DNA of 39,536 nucleotides, taken from NCBI GenBank assembly GCA_002238945.1, contig MPNI01000022.1, positions 1 to 39,536 on the forward strand, written 5' to 3'. The translations under genes and the position numbers were made by a program. Below are positions 1 to 5,052 of this stretch, piece after piece. Each line of letters begins with the position of its first letter. Position 1 is the stretch's first letter. The notes under the pieces are model-generated. The model did no database searches. It was not told the origin of the DNA and saw only the letters and a list, made by a program, of their open reading frames with translations. This DNA is from Proteobacteria bacterium bin106. GTDB lineage: Bacteria > Bdellovibrionota_B > Oligoflexia > Oligoflexales > Bin106.

Positions 1-127
1 CGATTTCATTGGTCTAGTGTTCGCGGTTCTTCATCGCTTTTAATCGATCACAATCACATGACTACAAATGAGTTCTCAGAATTGCTGTCTTTTTATACAG
101 ATATCGACAAGCAAATGGACGATGTCA
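1..127 (+). repeat. Direct repeat copy 1 (148-bp period)
   Basis: Bases 1-127 are identical to 149-275, with 21 unmatched bases (128-148) between them. The match runs off the left edge of the window. It ends at a GATGTCA shared by both copies. The unit length of 148 is not a multiple of three, so the duplication shifts the reading frame of the gene that contains it. It could be a real tandem duplication or an assembly effect at a contig end. Confidence 0.97.
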
Positions 128-147
128 GATCGGATAGCTTTGATTGA
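1..147 (+). pseudogene. Truncated duplicate of the small acidic ORF (5' end outside window)
   Basis: Frame 1 is open from the window edge to a TGA at 145-147. It encodes the same residues as the second copy (RFHWSSV..., then MTTNEFSELL...KQMDDV) before diverging to RSDSFD-stop at the duplication junction. Because the duplicated unit is 148 bp, this copy is frameshifted relative to the downstream body. If the duplication is real, this is a broken copy of the gene ending at 412. If it is an assembly effect, it does not exist in the genome. No function is recognised. Confidence 0.5.
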
Positions 148-412
148 GCGATTTCATTGGTCTAGTGTTCGCGGTTCTTCATCGCTTTTAATCGATCACA
201 ATCACATGACTACAAATGAGTTCTCAGAATTGCTGTCTTTTTATACAGATATCGACAAGCAAATGGACGATGTCATTAACCAACTGCTTAAGGAAGTCGA
301 TATGATGCTTAATGAACAGCTTGAAGACAAGGATGACATTGATGATGATATCGTGTGGATTGATGCTAGGACAGGTCGTGATCAAAGGGAGTCATCTGAT
401 CTTCAAGACTAG
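122..412 (+). CDS. Small acidic hypothetical protein
   Basis: This is a 96-residue ORF if it starts at ATG 122. A start at ATG 206 (MTTNEF..., 68 aa) is equally possible. Neither has a clear Shine-Dalgarno. The whole stretch from SDRIALIERFHW onward reads like coding sequence, so the true start may lie left of the duplicated segment. The C-terminal half is strongly acidic (residues around EDKDDIDDDIV) and ends QRESSDLQD. No membrane segment or known domain is visible. It converges with dnaB, with a 68-bp gap holding a promoter-like sequence. The product is not recognised. Confidence 0.5.
   Translation: MSDRIALIERFHWSSVRGSSSLLIDHNHMTTNEFSELLSFYTDIDKQMDDVINQLLKEVDMMLNEQLEDKDDIDDDIVWIDARTGRDQRESSDLQD
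149..275 (+). repeat. Direct repeat copy 2 (148-bp period)
   Basis: This is the second copy of the 127-base repeat. After it the sequence continues into the intact 3' part of the small acidic ORF that ends at 412. Confidence 0.97.
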
Positions 413-437
413 GAAAAAATTTGCCTACTATAATCTC

Positions 438-466
438 TTGCTATTGTCTTGAATATGTGCTATAAT
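438..466 (+). promoter_or_regulatory. Promoter-like sequence directed into the 3' end of dnaB
   Basis: TTGCTA at 438-443, a 17-base spacer and a perfect TATAAT at 461-466 preceded by TGC (extended -10). It points rightward, although the next gene in that direction (dnaB) is on the minus strand. A transcript from here would be antisense to dnaB. It is supported by sequence match only; AT-rich DNA produces such matches by chance. Confidence 0.4.
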
Positions 467-480
467 ATTCGTTATATAGA

Positions 481-1806
481 CTATGAGTTATTTGAATCTA
501 TGAACAGCGTACTCTTGGAGTCAAAGTTAAGATAGACCTTTCCGATACTACCATGACGATTCTTAGCTATAATGAGTTCTGACTTATCTATGTTAGTTTC
601 GTTTTTGGAGTAATAGGAGTCACGATAAATGAACAGGATGACGTCGGCATCCTGTTCAATTGATCCTGAATCTCTTAGATCTGAGATCATAGGTCGTTTG
701 TTCTTTCTGCTATCAGGATCACGGTTGAGTTGTGATAGACAAAGTACAGGTATGTTTAAGTCTTTAGCTAGTTGTTTGAGGTGACCTGAAATTTCACTGA
801 TCTGTATGTTTCTGTTTTCAATGTTGTCATTACCTTTGAGGAGTTGAAGATAGTCAATCATGATCATGTCAGGCGTTTCACGTCGTGAAACGGCCTGAAT
901 ATGTGTCACAGATATGTAGGAAGTGTCATCTATACGTATGTATTCTAGTATAGGTTTTACTTTTTTTATGGTTTTAGATATTTGATCCACAGGTATTTTA
1001 CCTTTCTTGACAAGGTATGAATCAAGCCTGCCTATTGATGCGATCATTCTTTCTATGAGTTGTTGTTTACTCATCTCTAGAGAGAAGATGAGTACTTTGT
1101 GTTTTTTAAAGGCTGCATTGATAACAAAGTTCATGGCTAGAGATGTTTTGCCCATTCCTGGTCTTGCGGCTAGAATGATAAGATCGGGCGGGCAAAGCCC
1201 ACCGATCTTATTGTCGATGTTTATGAAGCCGGTGTGAATCCCTGGTGGGGATTCACCGGCCAGCATTTTATCGTAATTTTCTATGAAAAGATCTAAAGCA
1301 TTTGATCCTTTGATCGATGGTTTTGAGGTGTTTGTTTCTTGTTCTATATCTGAGAAAAGAGACACACCTTCAGAGATGATCTCTGATGGGTCATTGGGTG
1401 TTCTTAAGGCTTTTGTTTTGATCTCATCACAGATAGTTATCATCATTCTATATATATAAAGATCTTTGATTCTTTTGGCACGCCAGCTTACTTGCATATC
1501 TAAAGCAGGATACTCAGTGAAGATTCTTATGATTTCGATATCAGAGATGTTTTGATGATAGATATCTGTTTTGGTGAGTTCATCAGCTAGGTCAATGATG
1601 TCAATAGACTTTCCATTTTTCCATAATGAAATCATAGCTTTATAGATTTCACCATTCTTTGTGGTCATGTGATGTGATCTAAGACCGATGTTGTTATAGA
1701 TGTCGGATAGATCTGCTATTGCCGTTGAGGATGACAGAAGGCCAGACAAAAGCGTTTTTTCTAACTTGCGATTAAAGTTAGTATGAGGCGTTTGGTTTTG
1801 AGCCAT
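481..1806 (-). CDS. dnaB: Replicative DNA helicase, DnaB family
   Basis: This 441-residue protein has the normal DnaB length and order: an N-terminal helical domain (about 10-110), a linker, and a RecA-like helicase domain (about 175-441). Visible motifs are Walker A ARPGMGKTS (214-222), FSLEMS (241-246), Walker B MIDYLQLL (316-323), SQLNR (358-362) and DLRDSGSIEQDADVI (376-390). The protein unwinds the phage fork ahead of the polymerase. AAGGA lies 6 bases before the ATG at 1806. The gene stands alone on the minus strand, facing the small acidic ORF. Its upstream region carries repeated TAAAGTTA boxes, which may be operator sites. The coding sequence contains at least five small-loop hairpins (630-658, 869-898, 1068-1094, 1179-1210, 1228-1260), an unusual density. 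No loader or initiator gene is recognised nearby. Confidence 0.97.
   Translation of the reverse strand: MAQNQTPHTNFNRKLEKTLLSGLLSSSTAIADLSDIYNNIGLRSHHMTTKNGEIYKAMISLWKNGKSIDIIDLADELTKTDIYHQNISDIEIIRIFTEYPALDMQVSWRAKRIKDLYIYRMMITICDEIKTKALRTPNDPSEIISEGVSLFSDIEQETNTSKPSIKGSNALDLFIENYDKMLAGESPPGIHTGFINIDNKIGGLCPPDLIILAARPGMGKTSLAMNFVINAAFKKHKVLIFSLEMSKQQLIERMIASIGRLDSYLVKKGKIPVDQISKTIKKVKPILEYIRIDDTSYISVTHIQAVSRRETPDMIMIDYLQLLKGNDNIENRNIQISEISGHLKQLAKDLNIPVLCLSQLNRDPDSRKNKRPMISDLRDSGSIEQDADVILFIYRDSYYSKNETNIDKSELIIAKNRHGSIGKVYLNFDSKSTLFIDSNNS
630..658. repeat. Intragenic hairpin, 11-bp perfect stem, 7-nt loop
   Basis: Arms 630-640 and 648-658 (TGAACAGGATG / CATCCTGTTCA) are fully complementary. 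The element lies inside dnaB and neither side has a T-tract. Confidence 0.8.
869..898. repeat. Intragenic hairpin, 14 bp with one bulged base
   Basis: TCAGG-CGTTTCACG (869-882) pairs with CGTGAAACG-(G)-CCTGA (884-898). The central spacer is one base, so the innermost pairs must open to form a loop. It lies inside dnaB. Confidence 0.8.
1179..1260. repeat. Two adjacent intragenic hairpins
   Basis: The first is TAAGATCGG (1179-1187) with CCGATCTTA (1202-1210), plus an inner GGGC-AAA-GCCC. The second, 1228-1260, is GCCGGTGTGAATCCC with GGGATTCACCGGC, a 13-bp stem with a 2-base bulge. Both are in dnaB, in sequence richer in GC than the flanks. The first follows the Walker A coding region in gene order; the second precedes it. 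Confidence 0.8.
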
Positions 1807-1881
1807 TGTATCCTTGCCATAACTTTAGATAAAATATAATAAAGTTATTGTATACTTTTTTTATAAAAAAGGTTAAAGTTA
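1773..1881. promoter_or_regulatory. Cluster of four TAAAGTTA boxes around the dnaB start
   Basis: TAAAGTTA occurs at 1773-1780 (inside the dnaB 5' end), 1840-1847 and 1874-1881, and inverted as TAACTTTA at 1820-1827. The 1820 and 1840 copies form an inverted repeat with a 12-base spacer immediately upstream of the dnaB ATG. Copies 1840 and 1874 are direct repeats extended by TT and spaced 34 bp, about three helical turns. A repressor or activator site, or a replication iteron, would fit. The role is inferred. Confidence 0.4.
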
Positions 1882-1934
1882 TTTATAGATGTGTCGATAA
1901 GTGTCATATAGATGGTTACACAGAAAGGAGTTAG

Positions 1935-1967
1935 ATGAAAAAAGAAGGGGTGAATGATGGATGGTGA
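1935..1967 (+). CDS. Possible 10-codon minigene or leader peptide
   Basis: ATG at 1935 is preceded by a strong AAAGGAG (1924-1930) at good spacing and opens MKKEGVNDGW followed by TGA. A second tiny frame (MMDGDEC) starts at 1954 inside it. The Shine-Dalgarno is as good as any in the window, yet the frame is too short to be an ordinary gene. It could be a leader peptide, a minigene or chance. It lies between the dnaB control boxes and the promoter of the next operon. Confidence 0.3.
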   Translation: MKKEGVNDGW

Positions 1968-1992
1968 TGAATGTTAAAAGTAGTAATAACTC

Positions 1993-2021
1993 TTGATTAA
2001 TTAACATATATATTGTATTAT
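1993..2021 (+). promoter_or_regulatory. Sigma70-like promoter of the 2167-4530 operon
   Basis: TTGATT (1993-1998), a 17-base spacer, and TATTAT (2016-2021) with TG directly before it. The predicted start falls near G2028, which is the first base of the long outer stem of the candidate structured RNA. It is well placed to drive the eight small genes from 2167 to 4530. Confidence 0.6.
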
Positions 2022-2027
2022 ATATAA

Positions 2028-2126
2028 GCAGGTGTGGGTTTCATTGGCTATTCACCCACAAGTCGGAAAACGCTTCACTGGAGTTAGAATACCTCACGCA
2101 TAGTTAAGTCTATGTGCCGCACCTGT
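2028..2126 (+). ncRNA. Candidate structured RNA (multibranch leader or small RNA)
   Basis: The ends pair: GCAGGTG (2028-2034) with CACCTGT (2120-2126). Inside, TGGGT (2035-2039) pairs with ACCCA (2054-2058), and CGCATAG pairs with CTATGTG (about 2099-2117) with one G-T pair. Between these arms a ~40-base segment contains GTCGGAAAACG and could fold as a third arm. The predicted promoter start coincides with the 5' end of the closing stem. The segment ends about 25 bases before the AAAGGAGG of the first gene. It has no long reading frame. I could not match it to a riboswitch, ribozyme or tRNA that I know. It may be a 5' leader or an independent small RNA. Confidence 0.5.
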
Positions 2127-2166
2127 TCTTGTCTTTGATCAAGAGATATTGAAAGGAGGATTTAAT

Positions 2167-2346
2167 ATGATGGAAGGCATGGAAAGTGCAAGAATATTAG
2201 ACGATATGATGAGGATGGATTATATAGAAATGGTAACTAAGATTAACAAGTTAATATGGAGAGATGAAAAGAAGTTAGAGTATGGAGAACATATGGATAA
2301 GAATGGTTTTGTAATAGAAAGGTGGGTAAAAGTATTAGATGTTTAA
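2167..2346 (+). CDS. Small hypothetical protein, first gene of early operon
   Basis: The 59-residue protein begins MMEGMESARILDDMMR. The ATG at 2167 is chosen because AAAGGAGG lies 7-8 bases upstream; the in-frame ATG at 2149 would put that site inside the gene. It is charged and probably helical, with no membrane segment and no recognised domain. It overlaps the next ORF by 8 bases, so the two are probably translationally coupled. It follows the promoter at 1993-2021 and the candidate structured RNA. Confidence 0.65.
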   Translation: MMEGMESARILDDMMRMDYIEMVTKINKLIWRDEKKLEYGEHMDKNGFVIERWVKVLDV

Positions 2347-2518
2347 AGTTACTAATTTAAATGAGTATAGGTCGAGTAGAGAATCTGCTAAAAGATACAT
2401 TGATTTTCTTGCTGCACTTATTGAAGATGTTACTGGTGAAAGGGTGTCCTTAGAAGACCAAGAAGTTTTGAAAGAACTTAGATTAAGAATTGAAAAGAAG
2501 GGAATAAGAAATGCATAA
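2339..2518 (+). CDS. Small hypothetical protein
   Basis: A 59-residue ORF beginning MFKVTNLNEYRSS and ending KKGIRNA. The start overlaps the end of the previous gene by 8 bases and its own end overlaps the next by 8 bases, typical of phage operons. It is helical and charged, basic toward the C-terminus, with no membrane segment. No Shine-Dalgarno is clear, so coupling to the upstream gene is likely. No family is recognised. Confidence 0.6.
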   Translation: MFKVTNLNEYRSSRESAKRYIDFLAALIEDVTGERVSLEDQEVLKELRLRIEKKGIRNA

Positions 2519-2687
2519 GTTACTTGTTTTAGGCGCTGTTGCTTTGGGTGTTGCAGCTGCTTTGGCTGCGCTGTATGATGAGAATTTTGTTTTATCTTTT
2601 GAGGGTTTAGATTTAGATGAAGATAAAGAAGAAGAAGAAGATGTAAAAGTGAATAAATCTAAGAAATCAAAAGGAGATGTAAAGTGA
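2511..2687 (+). CDS. Small single-TM or exported protein
   Basis: 58 residues. MHKLLVLGAVALGVAAALAALY (1-22) is a hydrophobic, alanine-rich helix that could be a signal anchor. It is followed by an acidic run (DLDEDKEEEED, about 34-44) and a lysine-rich tail (NKSKKSKGDVK). It probably sits in the inner membrane with a short charged tail. GGAATAAGAA precedes the ATG. It overlaps the previous gene by 8 bases and the next by 4. Possible roles such as holin-like or superinfection exclusion cannot be decided from sequence. Confidence 0.6.
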   Translation: MHKLLVLGAVALGVAAALAALYDENFVLSFEGLDLDEDKEEEEDVKVNKSKKSKGDVK

Positions 2688-2932
2688 AAGAATCATCTAA
2701 AGATATTGATGATTTAGACAAGATTGTAGACAATCTTCCTTCAGAAGAAGAGTTAATGGAACATTATGTACAATCTTTGTGTGAGGATTTGTCAAGAAAG
2801 TTTAATGAACACATGCGCTTGAAAAAAAGTTTTTATAAAAATTTTTATAAGAGTGATGATGAGTTAAAAAAGGAATTGGAAGAAGAAAGAAACAAAAATA
2901 CAGATTCTATATATGAAGAGGAGACCTTATGA
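2684..2932 (+). CDS. Small charged hypothetical protein (GTG start)
   Basis: 82 residues, starting at GTG 2684 with GGAG 8 bases upstream. The GTGA overlap with the preceding stop argues for this start. The sequence is highly charged and helical, acidic in the first third (SKDIDDLDKIVDNLPSEEEL) and again at the end (KKELEEERNKNTDSIYEEETL), with a basic middle. A coiled-coil or partner-binding helix is likely. It overlaps the next gene by ATGA. Confidence 0.65.
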   Translation: MKESSKDIDDLDKIVDNLPSEEELMEHYVQSLCEDLSRKFNEHMRLKKSFYKNFYKSDDELKKELEEERNKNTDSIYEEETL

Positions 2933-3624
2933 GAATATTGATATTTTCCATTATGATTATGGTATTGCATAATCCCAAGGCTGTTGCTGGAGAGTTGACA
3001 ATACAAACCTTACCAATAACAGATGTAGATATAGATAAAACAATAGAAGAAGTATACGAGAATGTAGATCCCACAGGTGCCGAATATCAAGTAGACAGGT
3101 TTATTAAGGAGTGTCTAGGTTCCTCAGGTCTATGTGATGATCTAGACTTGTGTGACACAGCATGTGTCTATGATCTCATGTACTATCTCAATCAATTTCT
3201 AGCTCATCCTAGATCATTAAAAGAATTAGAAGCGGAATGGGATGCAGCGAATGCAGCTGAATTAGAAGCAATTGAAGCTGAAGCGGAAATCGAAACAGAA
3301 CAATATCTAGATGATTTAAGAGAAGAAGTAAAGGATTGGGTTGAGGGTGAGGACTATATTTCACCAAGAATTGAGGTGAAAATAATGTCCTTTATTCTCT
3401 TTAAACATAAGATTGCTGCTGACATGGCTGCCTTTTATGAAGCCGAATTTCCTAACGGCATTGGTGTCGGTGGCCGTGCTGTCTATGAAACACGATCACC
3501 AATGGCAGGTGGAGACCTATACCCACCTAACTATATGCTTGGTGGTGGTGGTGGTGGCGGTGTTTTCGAATCCCGTGTGCTCGATGAATATTTTGATAAG
3601 GAAGTTGTTGATTATAATGAATAA
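2929..3624 (+). CDS. Predicted secreted protein with four cysteines and a glycine run
   Basis: 231 residues. Residues 1-21 look like a Sec signal peptide (basic start, hydrophobic core, NPKAVAG with likely cleavage after AVA). A cluster ECLGSSGLCDDLDLCDTAC (about 63-81) carries four cysteines and could be disulphide-bonded in the periplasm. A long acidic helical stretch follows (about 97-145), then a tail with PPNYMLGG and seven consecutive glycines near 205. The start overlaps the previous gene by 4 bases. It could be a periplasmic or outer-membrane-facing phage protein, but no family is recognised. An exported protein near the early promoter hints at host-envelope modification. Confidence 0.65.
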   Translation: MRILIFSIMIMVLHNPKAVAGELTIQTLPITDVDIDKTIEEVYENVDPTGAEYQVDRFIKECLGSSGLCDDLDLCDTACVYDLMYYLNQFLAHPRSLKELEAEWDAANAAELEAIEAEAEIETEQYLDDLREEVKDWVEGEDYISPRIEVKIMSFILFKHKIAADMAAFYEAEFPNGIGVGGRAVYETRSPMAGGDLYPPNYMLGGGGGGGVFESRVLDEYFDKEVVDYNE

Positions 3625-3838
3625 TATAATGAATAATATATTAATAATTAAAGAACTATTAGATTCAAATAAAAAATTAATGGAAGGTGTCCTCGGCGTT
3701 ACCGAGGACATACCTTCAGAACAAAAAGAAAGGGTTTTAAAAAACATTGATAATATGAATGATCTTATTTTTGAAGCGGTAGAACAAACAATTAAACATG
3801 AACAAATAAAAATATTACATGATATTACTAAGGAGTAA
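3617..3838 (+). CDS. Small hypothetical protein carrying an internal hairpin
   Basis: 73 residues from ATG 3617 (MNNIMNNILIIKELL...), overlapping the preceding gene by 8 bases. ATG 3629 is an alternative. The sequence is helical, ending EQIKILHDITKE. Residues GVLGVTEDIPS are encoded by a 14-bp hairpin at 3683-3717. No domain is recognised. Confidence 0.6.
   Translation: MNNIMNNILIIKELLDSNKKLMEGVLGVTEDIPSEQKERVLKNIDNMNDLIFEAVEQTIKHEQIKILHDITKE
3683..3717. repeat. Intragenic hairpin, 14 bp with 2-base bulge
   Basis: GAAGGT-GTCCTCGG (3683-3696), loop CGTTA, then CCGAGGAC-(AT)-ACCTTC (3702-3717). The minus strand has a T-rich run several bases beyond the stem, so it could act as a weak leftward terminator. 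Confidence 0.8.
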
Positions 3839-3842
3839 ATAA

Positions 3843-4319
3843 ATGGAAGAAGAAAACACATACGGACCAGAGGGTTATCAAGATCCAAATAAAGTACATC
3901 TCGATATGAACCTTCAAGAAACATCAATTAAAAAGAGAAGAGTACTTGGAGAAATAGATGATTTAATAGATTATCCATTGAGAAAAGCCACAAAGATGTA
4001 TCACTATCCAGATGATAGCGATGAAGAGATGCCAAATAAAACAAGACTATCAATGATTAAACGAGCTATGGCAGTCCTCGGAGAACAAAGAGATATAGTA
4101 AATAAGGAAATAATTAATTATATTCTAAAAACTAAGACTACTTTATATAATGAGAATAGATATGCTATATTATCTAAATTACAAGATATAGAAGAATTAT
4201 TTAATTTTTATTTCAGAGAAAAAACTGCCGAATTAGTATTAGCTGCAAGAGCATTAGAAAAAGAAGAGATGGATGCTATTCACAAAAAAGAAGAGGAGAA
4301 TTCAAATGAAACTGTTTAA
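3843..4319 (+). CDS. Hypothetical protein, charged and helical
   Basis: 158 residues, with AAGGAG 8 bases before the ATG. The N-terminal third is polar, with KKRR near 31-34. The remainder is predicted long helices (IKRAMAVLGEQRDIVNKEIINYILK, ENRYAILSKLQDIEELFNFYFREKTAELVLAARALEKEE), possibly a coiled coil. It has no membrane segment or catalytic motif. The coding strand is A-rich, unlike the T/G-rich late genes. It overlaps the next gene by 14 bases. Confidence 0.65.
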   Translation: MEEENTYGPEGYQDPNKVHLDMNLQETSIKKRRVLGEIDDLIDYPLRKATKMYHYPDDSDEEMPNKTRLSMIKRAMAVLGEQRDIVNKEIINYILKTKTTLYNENRYAILSKLQDIEELFNFYFREKTAELVLAARALEKEEMDAIHKKEEENSNETV

Positions 4320-4530
4320 TTATCTAGTTGTATTTCCAAGCATTGTAATTGTTACAATATCGCTAATCATAGCAGCATGTATTTCGATTGCATTTTTAAC
4401 ATCTCCATCATTTTCAAATACATACTCTTGTATTGAGCATAAATATGAATGGGAACAATCAACTGATGATTGTGATAAGTTGCCTGAATGGCAAAAGTTG
4501 TTTTGTAAGGAGCGAGGTGATGTTGCATAA
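4306..4530 (+). CDS. Small membrane-anchored protein with three cysteines
   Basis: 74 residues starting at ATG 4306, chosen because GAGGAG lies just upstream. Residues 8-32 form a strong transmembrane helix. The following ~40 residues hold Cys42, Cys56 and Cys67 in a short polar domain (YSCIEHKYEWE...DDCDKL...LFCKER). This suggests an N-in, C-out inner-membrane protein with an oxidised periplasmic domain. It is the last gene of the early operon. It converges with ruvC with only 6 bases between the stop codons, where there is only a weak AT stem. Confidence 0.65.
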   Translation: MKLFNYLVVFPSIVIVTISLIIAACISIAFLTSPSFSNTYSCIEHKYEWEQSTDDCDKLPEWQKLFCKERGDVA

Positions 4531-4536
4531 AGATAT

Positions 4537-5052
4537 TTAGTTATCTTGTTTGGTTAGTATCATATGAGTGCAGTAGGCTATGCCAATAGCATCTGTTGCA
4601 TCTAGCGGTAGGCCATCAATGTTGAGGTTAAAGGTTGAACTTACAGTCTTTGCTACTTCTTCTTTGGTGGCGTTTCCATTTCCGGTTATTTTTTTCTTCA
4701 TAACTTTTGGTGAGATTTGGTGTATAGGTGGGTTTTCTTGTGTGTGTGTTCTTTGGTAGTGATCGATGAAGGCAATAATGCATGCTGTTTTGGCGCCTTG
4801 CATGGCGAAAGAAGACATAGCTCCAAGATTCATGAATACGTTTTCAATGCCTAGAACATGTGGTGGATCTTTTTCTATGAGGTTACTGATGGAGACAAAG
4901 ATTTGGTAGAGTTTGCTTTCTAATTTTTGTTTTGATTTGAATTTAATGACTCCATAGTTGATAATATTGAGTGGGTTAGACTCAGCTAAGCACCAACCGA
5001 GTGTGGTTGTGCTGGGATCTATGCCGAGTATTTTGGTAGGAGAGTCATTCAT
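4537..5052 (-). CDS. ruvC: RuvC-like Holliday junction resolvase
   Basis: 171 residues, full length for RuvC. The four acidic catalytic residues of the RNase H fold are in place: D12 (ILGIDPSTTTLGW), E70 (LGIENVF), and D151 and D154 (DATDAIGIAY). It would cleave four-way junctions or branched replication products before packaging. It is alone on the minus strand. Its ATG (5050-5052) directly abuts the ATG of the divergent gene at 5053, so its leader lies inside that gene's coding DNA. No RuvA or RuvB gene is present, common for phage resolvases that act alone. Confidence 0.93.
   Translation of the reverse strand: MNDSPTKILGIDPSTTTLGWCLAESNPLNIINYGVIKFKSKQKLESKLYQIFVSISNLIEKDPPHVLGIENVFMNLGAMSSFAMQGAKTACIIAFIDHYQRTHTQENPPIHQISPKVMKKKITGNGNATKEEVAKTVSSTFNLNIDGLPLDATDAIGIAYCTHMILTKQDN

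Noticed and set aside
2028-2126. tRNA or tmRNA gene
   Set aside because: The closing stem and arms recall a cloverleaf, but there is no acceptor plus T-loop GTTCRA pattern, no CCA-type end and the spacing of arms is wrong.
4531-4550. Bidirectional terminator between 4530 and ruvC
   Set aside because: AAGATA...TATCTT is only a 6-bp AT stem with no real U-tract; too weak to call.
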